In this document: positions 42,803-51,029 of the stretch, piece after piece
How positions within the stretch are numbered: position 1 is the first letter of the stretch
How the letters are laid out: each line of letters opens with the position of its first letter
Assembly: GCA_023898785.1 (NCBI GenBank)
Contig: CP060239.1
Location: forward strand, 1,302,001 to 1,366,000
Origin: Rhodospirillales bacterium
GTDB lineage: Bacteria; Pseudomonadota; Alphaproteobacteria; Micavibrionales; Micavibrionaceae
Direction of reading: 5' to 3'
Length of the DNA: 64,000 nt
Notes under the pieces: model-generated
Told to the model about the DNA's origin: nothing
The model's input: the letters and a program-made list of their open reading frames with translations, nothing else
Databases searched by the model: none
Program-made: the position numbers and the translations under genes

Positions 42803-44431
42803 TTAACCATCACTTGCATCACTTGATGAGGAAGATCCAGAACTGCTCCCACTCTCGCTTGATGATGCATTAACACGGTTAATAGAAGATAAAGATCTGT
42901 CAAAAAGCAGCAAAACGCGCTTTCCTCTATGCATAAATTCAATGCCGCTGGGCTGAATCAGTACCATCCAAGGCACTCCGCCCAAAACGACTTCTTCATT
43001 ATCGAAAACAAGGCGACTTCCGCCCGGACCGTTAATAATGGCGCGCGTTGGAGAAAATGAGGTGATCTTATATCCGTCCAAAGCGCCGGAGATATTTGCA
43101 GACGATGATGCGGCGTAGGACGGCTTAGCCCCGACACGCGCAGCGTTTTTCTGCGCAGCTTCTTCTTGCGTTTCCGGCACACCCGCCTCAAGGGCTTCTT
43201 CGGAACGTTCGGGCGCTTCGCCATCAAGCTCAATCGCCCCTTCACTTAAAACAATTGCTTTTTGGTCCTGACTTACCGTTGAAAGGGCATTACCACGCAC
43301 CGGCAACACCAACACACCGCGCGCGCCATCGTGCAATATTTGAATATCATCCAGAATATCGCCCACGCGGGTTGGAGACCATGTCACTGTTAACGGGCAA
43401 GCCTCGACAGGCTCAAGCACCGTACCGGGCAGACACCCGTCTTCCTTAAACCCTACACCGTTATCAGAGCCAGAAATACGAATATCGCGTAGCATCAAAT
43501 CAGCATCGCCGGAATTCACCAGCGAGACAGTAATGCTTGAAGCAGTTTCAATCCCCGAGCCAAAATCAATGTCCTCCGCCGAGGAAACCAACAACCCTTT
43601 ACCCGGGACAGCCTGAGGGAAAACCTGTGCACTGCTCACATTTTCCGGGGCATACTCGCCCTTCAACGGTACGCTGGAAAGGGCTGCAGGCCCCGTATGC
43701 TTAACCACCAATACACCTGAAGAGCGCCCTTTTAGCTTTGGGGACCACGTAATTGTCGCGATACAGGATTGCCCGGCGGCCAATTTACTACACTCGGTTT
43801 TAAGGGCGTAACCGGCTTGTTCGCTGGTATCAATATAGATGTCATTAATGCTAATCTCGTTTGAGGTGATATTGCGCAAAATCACAGGCTCGATAAGAGT
43901 TTGCGCCGCATTGAGAGATCCAAAATCGACTGTGTCAGGGATCATTTCAATATCGCTTGTAAGCTTATCTCCAGCGCCTTCGGTTGTCTCCACGCTCCCC
44001 ATCACCGTTGCCGTGACCAGGCGCGTACGGCCACTGTGCGCCATCAGCATTTCAACACGCCAAGGCCCGGCCTGCAAACCTTTTACAGACAAGGCGATTG
44101 CACATTCGGCGCCAGAAGGAAGCGGCTCATTCTCGCACTGATTCAGAGAAACAATTGCAGAAACCGTTGAAGAGGGATAAAGACGGATTGTGCCGGTTTC
44201 AACGGGCTGACCGCCCTCATTCCGGAACAGCACCACAACCTGAGCTGTCGCTCCAATTGGAATGGCCCCACCATCTATACTTGGGGTAACCGGCACCAAG
44301 CCTGCCGACCCCCCACCCGATACCGTCTTACCGGGGTCATCAAATCCCGGATATTGCGCCAGCGCATTCCCCGATATAAATACCGAGAAACACAACATTG
44401 AAGCCATTAAAATAAAAAGATGCAAACGCAT
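42803..44431 (-). CDS. Periplasmic ASH-domain protein with PilP/GspC-like C-terminus
   Basis: A signal peptide (LFILMASMLCFSVFISGNAL, ending ALA) precedes three Ig-like segments. The second and third have the choice-of-anchor D/ASH pattern: VDFGSLNAAQTLIEPVILRN...TITWSPKLKGRSSGVLVV and IDFGSGIETASSITVSLVN...TVTWSPTRVG. After an Ala/Glu-rich linker, the C-terminal 75 residues (ISGALDGYKITSFSPTRAII, then VVLGGVPWMVLIQPSGIEF) resemble the HR or PilP-type domain that binds secretins. A Ser-rich tail ends the protein. Position between the secretin and ATPase genes fits a connector. ATG 44470 is an alternative start. Confidence 0.7.
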   Translation of the reverse strand: MRLHLFILMASMLCFSVFISGNALAQYPGFDDPGKTVSGGGSAGLVPVTPSIDGGAIPIGATAQVVVLFRNEGGQPVETGTIRLYPSSTVSAIVSLNQCENEPLPSGAECAIALSVKGLQAGPWRVEMLMAHSGRTRLVTATVMGSVETTEGAGDKLTSDIEMIPDTVDFGSLNAAQTLIEPVILRNITSNEISINDIYIDTSEQAGYALKTECSKLAAGQSCIATITWSPKLKGRSSGVLVVKHTGPAALSSVPLKGEYAPENVSSAQVFPQAVPGKGLLVSSAEDIDFGSGIETASSITVSLVNSGDADLMLRDIRISGSDNGVGFKEDGCLPGTVLEPVEACPLTVTWSPTRVGDILDDIQILHDGARGVLVLPVRGNALSTVSQDQKAIVLSEGAIELDGEAPERSEEALEAGVPETQEEAAQKNAARVGAKPSYAASSSANISGALDGYKITSFSPTRAIINGPGGSRLVFDNEEVVLGGVPWMVLIQPSGIEFMHRGKRVLLLFDRSLSSINRVNASSSESGSSSGSSSSSDASDG

Positions 44432-44600
44432 AATAATGATGAATATCTGATCAAAATAAAGGACTGCCATAGCGTACTCACACGCATGACTGATGTTGAA
44501 TCATAACATAAAAATTCACTGAAACAGCATTAAATACCGTTTTTTCGACTTTTATTCAGTTTTAGCATCCCCGGATAAAAACGCATCTTCAACCCAAAGA

Positions 44601-46133
44601 TTAATGCCCGGATGGGTTCAGCAAATCAGCAGGAATCGTGCTTGTTGGAAAGATTATTGGTTGGGGCAACTGTTCAGATGAAACGGAATCCTGTCCAAAC
44701 ACACCATTACCTTGCTGCACAATCGTTTTTTGCGCGTAGTTTTCAGCCTTCCCTTCTGATGTATACACTATCACGCGCGGCTTCAGCAGGAAGACCAATT
44801 CGGTATTGGACACAGTTGCCGAACGCGATGTTGGGAAGAGCGGCTTGTTAAAACCCGGGCCAGCGGTATCATATTGGTCATTCTCTCGTACCAAACCGGC
44901 AATCAGCAACGAATCACCGGGACGAATGCGAATCTGCGTTGAAAGTTCTCGCTCGGTTGTTTCCGGCAATTGCAGCGTGGTGCCATCGGCATCAAAATTC
45001 TGAAAGCGGCGAAATTCCTGCAGCTCAATATCAATATTACCGTAAATTGTAGCTTTGTCCCAGGCACTGGAAATGGTCAGTGTAAAGCCCGTGTCTACCG
45101 AATCGGTTTCCGTCGAAACTGTCACCTCCCCATTATCGACAGAACGACTAAGAGAGGAGACATAGTTCACTGTATCAGCAGCGCGCAGCGTTGCCTCCGA
45201 ACCAGACAAAACCGTGATTTGCGGCTGAGATATAGTTTTCACCGACCCGTAATTGGAAATAAACTCAAGCACATCATTGCCATCAAAGGACGGCGTTCCG
45301 GTGACTGTTGGCAAGCCTATACTGATTGGCGTAAAGCCTGCGCCGACACCGCCAGGAATATTAATTCCGGTTGCATATTTACCAAAGACGTCAATTTTCT
45401 GCCAGTCGATACCGGTTGCGTTATCAGAATTCAGACCCACTTCCCAGATATAAACTTCAAAAACAATCAGGGCCGTATTGGAACGAATACGCTGAAAATA
45501 GCGCTCCGCCTGCTGGGCGGTACGGCTTGTCGCCTCATAAATGATTGTGCGCGTTGCCGTTTCTGTGATGGGCGTCTTTCCTGTAATCGCCTGCAAGCCC
45601 GTTGCAAGCGATGATAACATATCTGTATTTCCACCAATCGGCGGGATAGAGACTGTGAATGTCTGCATGTCCTTAATGACCAGCAAGCCATCCTCAAAAG
45701 AACAATACAGATCCGCAAGACCACAGACCTTATCAACAACATTGCTGAGCGGCCCGCGTAAATTGGCCACCGTGATTGTCCGCGTTAACCCCTCGTCTGT
45801 TTCGAAAGCCAGCGGAATTTGATAATCAGCCAGAATGAGCTGTAAAGCTCCGGCAAGAGTTTCTGAGCGTAGCTCAAACGGACCAACAACCTCATCAGGT
45901 AAGGCCGCTCCACGAATAACCTCAGGCACGAGAACATCACTTCCTAGCGGCAGGTAAATCACACTATCGGGCTGCTCGTTAATCGCCTCAGGCCGAGGAT
46001 CGGCCATTGCCGGAGACGGAATGTTTGCGTTACGCGCACCTGGCGTATTCACATCGGCGCAGCTTCCTAAAAACACCAGAGACACAGCACCGAGCACAAG
46101 CAACATCGAACTTCGGCTGCAAAAACGTTTCAT
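44601..46133 (-). CDS. Lipoprotein secretin (PilN/BfpB/GspD-type)
   Basis: Outer-membrane channel subunit of the pilus or secretion machine. From the ATG at 46133 (AGG upstream) it is 510 residues with a lipoprotein signal ending FLGSC. The N-terminal region has an STN/N0-like element (LAGALQLILADYQIPLAFE near residue 95-115). The C-terminal secretin domain includes SQPQITVLSGSEATLRAADT near 310, TIRIRPGDSLL-type strand (IRIRPGDSLLIAGLV) near 410 and NTELVFLLKPRVI near 455. Being a lipoprotein and short links it to the type IVb (R64 PilN, BfpB) branch. The frame also opens at 46163 with an ATGA overlap to the regulator gene. Confidence 0.88.
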   Translation of the reverse strand: MKRFCSRSSMLLVLGAVSLVFLGSCADVNTPGARNANIPSPAMADPRPEAINEQPDSVIYLPLGSDVLVPEVIRGAALPDEVVGPFELRSETLAGALQLILADYQIPLAFETDEGLTRTITVANLRGPLSNVVDKVCGLADLYCSFEDGLLVIKDMQTFTVSIPPIGGNTDMLSSLATGLQAITGKTPITETATRTIIYEATSRTAQQAERYFQRIRSNTALIVFEVYIWEVGLNSDNATGIDWQKIDVFGKYATGINIPGGVGAGFTPISIGLPTVTGTPSFDGNDVLEFISNYGSVKTISQPQITVLSGSEATLRAADTVNYVSSLSRSVDNGEVTVSTETDSVDTGFTLTISSAWDKATIYGNIDIELQEFRRFQNFDADGTTLQLPETTERELSTQIRIRPGDSLLIAGLVRENDQYDTAGPGFNKPLFPTSRSATVSNTELVFLLKPRVIVYTSEGKAENYAQKTIVQQGNGVFGQDSVSSEQLPQPIIFPTSTIPADLLNPSGH

Positions 46134-46159
46134 ACTGACCTTATTCGTTTTACCATCCG

Positions 46160-46546
46160 TCATTGCGCACTTGCCCGCGATAAAGATTGAAGCGTTCTGG
46201 ACACCGTTTTAACAAGCCTGTCGCGCTGAACCGGTTTCATTAAGACTGCAGCAACGTGCCACTTCCCAGCCTCAGCCAAAAGATCGGGATTCTGATCCCC
46301 CGTCACCAAAACAACGGGCGTCTCATTATCCTCACTCCGCAGAGTCTTAATAAACTCAAAACCATCAATCGGTTCCATGCGCACATCCACAATGGCCATT
46401 GCAACATCGGGTGCCATTTTCTCAAGCGCATCGCTTCCGTCTGTTCCTTCGATAACTTCATAGCCTTCATCCTGCAAAAATTTGGCAATTTGCATGCGGA
46501 CAAAGTCATTGTCTTCAACAACTAAAATTTTGGCAGATTCAGTCAT
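46160..46546 (-). CDS. Single-domain response regulator heading the pilus cluster
   Basis: A 128-residue CheY-like receiver domain with no output domain. The acidic pocket is in ILVVEDNDFVRM (residues 8-19), the phospho-acceptor Asp in VAMAIVDVRMEPIDGFEF near 53, and the conserved Lys in LMKPVQRDRL near 105. It is the first gene of the pilus cluster and its stop overlaps the possible upstream start of the secretin gene, so it is co-expressed. It could regulate assembly by protein contact. A kinase is encoded at the far end of the cluster (34.3-36.3 kb), but partnership is speculation. Confidence 0.9.
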   Translation of the reverse strand: MTESAKILVVEDNDFVRMQIAKFLQDEGYEVIEGTDGSDALEKMAPDVAMAIVDVRMEPIDGFEFIKTLRSEDNETPVVLVTGDQNPDLLAEAGKWHVAAVLMKPVQRDRLVKTVSRTLQSLSRASAQ

Positions 46547-46762
46547 AGAACTCTAAAAGTTAGAATAAATAAAAGGTTAGGACAAAACCACACGTCAAGA
46601 GTGTTTGAAAAATACACGTTTCGAATCACTTTAAAGCAAAATAACGCATCAGAACAGAACCCTTATCAGGACTGTACACAGTTTTAGGGTCAAAACTCAT
46701 TTAGCCGCCTGATAAAAACTGTTAGACTGTTGCAATCTGTTTCACGCAGCGGCCTGGTATCT

Positions 46763-47275
46763 ATGCTCGAAATCGTTTCCATTCTTTGTCTGTTGATCGG
46801 CACGGGGCTTCTCGCCGCCCTGATTATCATTGATCTGCGCACCTTGTTGCTGCCGAATATTCTGGTGCTGAGCCTCGCACTGGCCGGATTTATGTTTCAT
46901 GCCAGTACGCTGTTTTTCTATATGCCGGTGAGCGATATGGTACTGGGCGGGTTTATTGGCGGTGGAACGCTTTATCTGATTCGCGCTCTTGGCAATGCGT
47001 TTTATAAAACCGATACGCTGGGGCTAGGCGATGTGAAGCTGATGGCGGTGGGTGGGTTGTGGCTGGGCTCGTATTTCATACTGATAGCCTTGATGGCCGG
47101 AGCTGTTGCCGGGCTTGTGCATGGGCTTATGCTGATCGTGCGGCAATGGATCAAAACGCGCAGGATTGAATCGCTCTCAACATTTTCGCTACCCGCCGGA
47201 CCAGGATTTGCCGCCGGGCTGTTTATCGCGGCTCTTGAAAAATTCTTTCCTCTTACCCATCTTGGTCTATCATGA
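46763..47275 (+). CDS. A24-family prepilin peptidase (short form)
   Basis: Membrane aspartyl protease that processes prepilins. From the ATG at 46763 it is about 170 residues. The catalytic aspartates are in IIDLRTLLLPN near residue 20 and GLGDVKLMAVGGLWLG near 90 (GxGD motif). The N-terminal methyltransferase domain with its CXXC pairs, found in PilD, is missing, so it resembles the short TcpJ or TadV/CpaA type. A TTG at 46730 is possible. It is divergent from the pilus cluster and probably serves it. Its stop overlaps the following CoA transferase gene by 4 bases. Confidence 0.92.
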   Translation: MLEIVSILCLLIGTGLLAALIIIDLRTLLLPNILVLSLALAGFMFHASTLFFYMPVSDMVLGGFIGGGTLYLIRALGNAFYKTDTLGLGDVKLMAVGGLWLGSYFILIALMAGAVAGLVHGLMLIVRQWIKTRRIESLSTFSLPAGPGFAAGLFIAALEKFFPLTHLGLS

Positions 47276-48498
47276 ATAAAGCGCTTCACAATATTCGCAT
47301 TCTCGATCTTTCCCGCGTTCTGGCGGGGCCGTATTGCACACAAATGCTTGGGGATCTTGGCGCGGAGATACTTAAGGTCGAAAAACCCGGAAGCGGCGAT
47401 GACACGCGTAAATGGGGACCACCTTTCTTACAGAACGGCCAAGGTAGCAATACAAGCGAGAGCGCCTATTACCTGTCGTGCAACCGGAATAAAAAATCGA
47501 TTGCGATTGATTTGACCACACCCAAAGGACAAGAGATCGTTAAATCCCTGATTGCGCAGTGCGACATTGTGATTGAGAATTTCAAGGTCGGAGGGCTGAA
47601 GAAATACGGGCTGGATTACGAGAGCCTGAAAAAAGACCATCCGGCCCTTATATATTGTTCGATTACCGGGTTTGGCCAGACGGGGCCGCTGGCCCGTGAG
47701 CCGGGATACGATTTTCTTGCGCAGGCGATGACGGGATTGATGGCCTGTACGGGCGATCCTGACGGCGCCCCGATGAAAGTCGGCGTCGCATTGGGTGATG
47801 TTATGACGGGGCTGAACGCGGCGGTGGGCATTCTGGCGGCGCTTTATCATCGCCGTGAAACAGGCCAGGGACAATATATCGATCTGGCGCTGGGCGATTG
47901 CACTTTGGCGGCACTAACCAATATTGCTCAATATTATCTTACTTCAGGCCGCCCTGCCCCGCGCGTGGGCAATGCGCATTCGACGATTGTGCCGTATCAG
48001 GCTTTCAAAGCCGCGGATGGTTACGTCATTTTGGCGGTCGGCAATAATGAGCAGTTCCAACGATTTTGCGATTTTGCCGGGCATAGCGAATGGGCTGAAG
48101 ATGAACGCTTTGCCACCAACAGCGCGCGGGTTCTCCATCGTGAAACTCTTGTACCGATGATTGAAACGCTGATTGCCCGGCATGATATTGCGCACTGGAT
48201 TGACGGACTGCATGATGCCGATGTGCCCTGCGGGCCGGTCAATACTATGGATAAGGTTTTTGGAGATCCGCAGATCAGTGCGCGCGATATGAAGATTGAA
48301 ATGGAGCACCCGCTAACGAATGCGCCCGTTCATCTGGTCGGCAGTCCGCTGAAGCTCTCAGGAACGCCGGTCACTTACAAATATGCTCCTCCCGTATGCG
48401 GGCAGCATACGCGCGAGATTTTAAGCCAGCAGCTCAGGCTCTCCGATGCGGAGATTGATGCGCTGGCGGCTGAACAGATTATCCAGATTGTTAGTTAA
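47272..48498 (+). CDS. CaiB/BaiF-family (class III) CoA transferase
   Basis: Transfers CoA between organic acids, 408 residues. The N-terminal signature IRILDLSRVLAGPYCTQMLGD is typical, as is LGAEILKVEKPG. The catalytic Asp is in GVALGDVMTGLNAAVGIL near residue 170, within the longer pattern RPGYDFLAQAMTG. The exact acyl-CoA cannot be read from sequence; formyl-, succinyl- or carnitine-type substrates are all known for the family. It overlaps the prepilin peptidase gene by ATGA, although no functional link is evident, and converges with a small ORF whose stop overlaps its own end. Confidence 0.92.
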   Translation: MNKALHNIRILDLSRVLAGPYCTQMLGDLGAEILKVEKPGSGDDTRKWGPPFLQNGQGSNTSESAYYLSCNRNKKSIAIDLTTPKGQEIVKSLIAQCDIVIENFKVGGLKKYGLDYESLKKDHPALIYCSITGFGQTGPLAREPGYDFLAQAMTGLMACTGDPDGAPMKVGVALGDVMTGLNAAVGILAALYHRRETGQGQYIDLALGDCTLAALTNIAQYYLTSGRPAPRVGNAHSTIVPYQAFKAADGYVILAVGNNEQFQRFCDFAGHSEWAEDERFATNSARVLHRETLVPMIETLIARHDIAHWIDGLHDADVPCGPVNTMDKVFGDPQISARDMKIEMEHPLTNAPVHLVGSPLKLSGTPVTYKYAPPVCGQHTREILSQQLRLSDAEIDALAAEQIIQIVS

Positions 48499-48676
48499 GT
48501 TTCGGGCCGTCCGGCTCATTTTGAAGGCCTACTGATGCCACAGTATTACTGGTGGCAACCTTGATTACGCCAAGATTATAGGTCTCACCTTCTTGCGGGT
48601 TTTCAATCGCAACGGCGGCGGCGACAATGGCTTCATACCCGGCAAAGCTTGCTTCGTTTTTGTTTAAAATTTCCAT
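48491..48676 (-). CDS. Very small protein (61 aa)
   Basis: A 61-residue ORF whose start at 48676 is preceded by AAAGGAGAAAAGAG, one of the strongest ribosome sites in the window. It is Ala/Val/Asn-rich with no Cys, membrane segment or signal peptide. It lies 32 bases after the gene at 48709-49116 on the same strand, so the two probably form a small operon. Its 3' end overlaps the end of the CoA transferase gene by 8 bases. No family is recognised. Confidence 0.6.
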   Translation of the reverse strand: MEILNKNEASFAGYEAIVAAAVAIENPQEGETYNLGVIKVATSNTVASVGLQNEPDGPKLN

Positions 48677-48708
48677 CTCTTTTCTCCTTTAACACACCCT
48701 GCCTGTTT

Positions 48709-49116
48709 TTACGTCCTTATAAGGATGGGAACAGAGTGCATAATCCTTTCATCATTATCGTTACTGACATCGAGACTTACCAAAAGCAAGTTGCGTGCCA
48801 TTTCCAAACGCCCGATGCAATCTTCCTTGATTTCCAGCTTGGCTTCATCAAGGTCACCATTCATTTGGGTAATGGTGACAATCTGCCTGTCCTTATCCCA
48901 TTCAACCCAGCTCGGGACATTTTCAAAGTGGTGCTCGACCACCATGACCAGTTTGCCGTCTTCAAACGCCAAAAGCGGATCTTTATGAATGATCCCGCGT
49001 TTTGGGTCCGTTTGCGTCTCAACCGGCATGGGCCGTGCACTTTGCTCTGATTTTGTCCCAAAGCTTAACCCTATTTTATGCAGGAAATCTATTAATATTC
49101 TTATAATATTGAACAT
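48709..49116 (-). CDS. Hypothetical protein (135 aa), amphipathic N-terminus
   Basis: From the ATG at 49116 (AAGG seven bases upstream) it has an N-terminal hydrophobic or amphipathic segment (FNIIRILIDFLHKIGLSF) that could touch the membrane, then a soluble acidic domain with a strand-rich pattern (LVMVVEHHFENVPSWVEW, RQIVTITQMNGDLDEAKLEI). I do not recognise it. The frame extends upstream to 49191 through a Phe-rich run that looks non-coding. It is divergent from pyrB. Confidence 0.55.
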   Translation of the reverse strand: MFNIIRILIDFLHKIGLSFGTKSEQSARPMPVETQTDPKRGIIHKDPLLAFEDGKLVMVVEHHFENVPSWVEWDKDRQIVTITQMNGDLDEAKLEIKEDCIGRLEMARNLLLVSLDVSNDNDERIMHSVPILIRT

Positions 49117-49270
49117 TTTTTTGCCTTTTGAATGAAAGAAAAAGAGAAAAAAGAAGAAAAGCGACAGAATTGCCTTTCCTGAGTATAGCAAAAATTTTCC
49201 CTCTGGACATCGGATAAGGTTCTATGGTTTTGCTTTATGTGATGTGTTTTTTTCATACGGGGATACAATT

Positions 49271-50176
49271 ATGCGCCATTTATTAGGGATTGATGAGCTG
49301 GATGCCGAGCAAATCGCTGTGTTTTTGAGCCGGGCGCAGGAATATTCCGATGCGCTTAAGTCCGGATCGTGGGATACGGAACGGCTGAAGAACAAGGTGA
49401 TCCTGCATCTGTTTTTTGAAAATTCGACGCGGACGCTGACCTCATTCGAGATTGCGGCCAAGCGTCTGGGCGCGGATGTGGTGAACTGGAACCCGGAGAC
49501 CAGCTCGCTGGCCAAGGGTGAAAATTTTATCGACACGGTCGACACGCTGGTGTCGATGAAGCCGGATGCGATCGTGATGCGCCATGCTGAGTTCGGCGCG
49601 CCGAAATTTGTCGCCAATCGGGCGGGATGCCCGGTGATCAATGGCGGGGATAGCTGGCGCGAGCATCCAACGCAGGCTTTATTGGATGCGCTGACGATGC
49701 GCCAGCATTTTGGCAAAATTGAAGGCTTAAAGGTTACCATCGTTGGGGATATTGCCCATAGCCGGGTCGCCTCATCGAATATGCAGCTTTTGACCAAGAT
49801 GGGGGCGCAGGTCAGCATTGTCGCGCCGAAAGTTTTGATGCCCGAAAGCCTGCCGTTTAAAGAGATCAAAGCTTATGATTCTCTGGAGGACGGGCTGCCG
49901 GGGGCGGATGTGGTGATGACGCTGCGCCTGCAAAAAGAGCGCATGGACAAAGCGTTGATTTCCGATGCGGCGTATTTTAATGAATTCGGCCTGACGTTCG
50001 AGCGGCTGGAAAAGCTCTGCCCGAAGGCGATGATTATGGAGCCGGGACCGCTGGTGCGCGGGGTGCAGATGGAAGACGTGGTGGCCGAAGACCCGCAGCG
50101 CAGCCTGATTTTGCGTCAGGTCGCCAACGGCATTCCGACGCGCATGGCGGTGCTGGATATGCTGGTGGGGGAATAA
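49271..50176 (+). CDS. pyrB: Aspartate carbamoyltransferase, catalytic subunit
   Basis: Second step of pyrimidine synthesis: carbamoyl phosphate plus aspartate to carbamoyl aspartate. About 301 residues from the ATG at 49271 (GGGG upstream); a GTG at 49244 would add nine residues. The carbamoyl-phosphate loop FFENSTRTLTSFE is near residue 47, HPTQALLDALTM near 135, VGDIAHSRVA near 155 and the aspartate-binding MTLRLQKER near 217. pyrC, often next in alphaproteobacteria, is missing here; plsY follows instead. Confidence 0.95.
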   Translation: MRHLLGIDELDAEQIAVFLSRAQEYSDALKSGSWDTERLKNKVILHLFFENSTRTLTSFEIAAKRLGADVVNWNPETSSLAKGENFIDTVDTLVSMKPDAIVMRHAEFGAPKFVANRAGCPVINGGDSWREHPTQALLDALTMRQHFGKIEGLKVTIVGDIAHSRVASSNMQLLTKMGAQVSIVAPKVLMPESLPFKEIKAYDSLEDGLPGADVVMTLRLQKERMDKALISDAAYFNEFGLTFERLEKLCPKAMIMEPGPLVRGVQMEDVVAEDPQRSLILRQVANGIPTRMAVLDMLVGE

Positions 50177-50179
50177 AAA

Positions 50180-50244
50180 TGAACCGCGAAGACGCAAAGA
50201 CGCAAAGTTTTTTTAATGTCATCCCGAGCGTAGCCGGGTGATGA
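50180..50244. repeat. Two short dispersed-repeat fragments between pyrB and plsY
   Basis: accgcgaagacgcaaagacgcaaag at 50183-50207 is a word-repeat of the kind seen as palindrome arms elsewhere in the window. It is followed by tgtcatcccgagcgtagccgggtgatgac at 50217-50244, a palindrome related to the element at 40954-41021. Together they fill the gap. pyrC, which often accompanies pyrB and plsY, is absent. Confidence 0.6.
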
Positions 50245-50260
50245 CGGGTAAGAGGCTAGC

Positions 50261-50917
50261 ATGATGTCGGAATTGGAAATATTTTTGGTACCTTATTTAA
50301 TTGGTTCAATCCCTTTCGGCTTTCTTTTGGCAAAGCTGGCAGGGTATGGGGATATTCGAAAAACAGGTTCCGGAAATATCGGGGCAACCAATGTTTTAAG
50401 AACAGGAAACAAATTTCTAGCCGTTTTTACCCTTATACTTGATTCTGCAAAAGGTTATATAGCTGCATTACATTTTTATTTGATGGTTTCATTACTATTT
50501 GTCATAGATAATAAACCTGTCCCTAATACTTCTGACTTTAGTGTGGAAGATAGTCTTTTATTTGGCCTTTTCGCCATCCTCGGGCATTGTTTCCCGGTTT
50601 GGTTGAAATTCAAAGGTGGCAAGGGGGTGGCGACGACGTTCGGCGTTCTTTTCGCCGCGGTGCCGTGGACCGGGTTTATTGCCGCGGTGACTTGGGGGAT
50701 TGTCGCCGGGTTTTCGCGCTATTCATCGCTTTCGGCCCTCAGCGCCGTGGCGATTTCACCGCTGGTTACATTTATCTATTACGGGCCGATGCCTGCCGCG
50801 ATAACTGCGCTCATTGCTGCGCTGGTGATCTGGCGGCATAAAGACAATATCAAACGCCTGATGGCCGGAACCGAGCCGAAGATCGGACAAAAGAAAGAAG
50901 AAAAAGAGCAGGAATAA
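50261..50917 (+). CDS. plsY: Acyl-phosphate glycerol-3-phosphate acyltransferase
   Basis: Inner-membrane enzyme that acylates glycerol-3-phosphate at the start of phospholipid synthesis. 218 residues with five hydrophobic helices. Motifs are intact: GSIPFGFLLAKLAGYGDIRK near residue 12, GSGNIGATNVLR near 37 and the later FKGGKGVATTFGV near 122. The 5' half (50261 to about 50580) is AT-rich with ata, tta and aga codons, whereas the 3' half is GC-rich like the neighbouring genes. The junction is abrupt but in frame. A Lys/Glu-rich tail ends the protein. Confidence 0.93.
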   Translation: MMSELEIFLVPYLIGSIPFGFLLAKLAGYGDIRKTGSGNIGATNVLRTGNKFLAVFTLILDSAKGYIAALHFYLMVSLLFVIDNKPVPNTSDFSVEDSLLFGLFAILGHCFPVWLKFKGGKGVATTFGVLFAAVPWTGFIAAVTWGIVAGFSRYSSLSALSAVAISPLVTFIYYGPMPAAITALIAALVIWRHKDNIKRLMAGTEPKIGQKKEEKEQE

Positions 50918-50924
50918 AGATTGA

Positions 50925-51015
50925 TGTCATTGCGAGCGCAGCGAAGCAATCCATCTCTAAAGCGTGTACGGGAGATGGATTGCCGCGTCGGCCTTTCAGG
51001 CCTCCTCGCAATGAC
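50925..51015. repeat. Palindromic repeat R6 between plsY and dprA
   Basis: Starts atgtcattgcgagcgcagcgaagcaatcc, contains ggattgccgcgtcggcctttcaggcc and ends tcctcgcaatgacg. It is one of the best-preserved copies and fills the gap between plsY and dprA, ending about 14 bases before the dprA start. Confidence 0.93.
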
Positions 51016-51029
51016 GAGAAAGAAAAACC

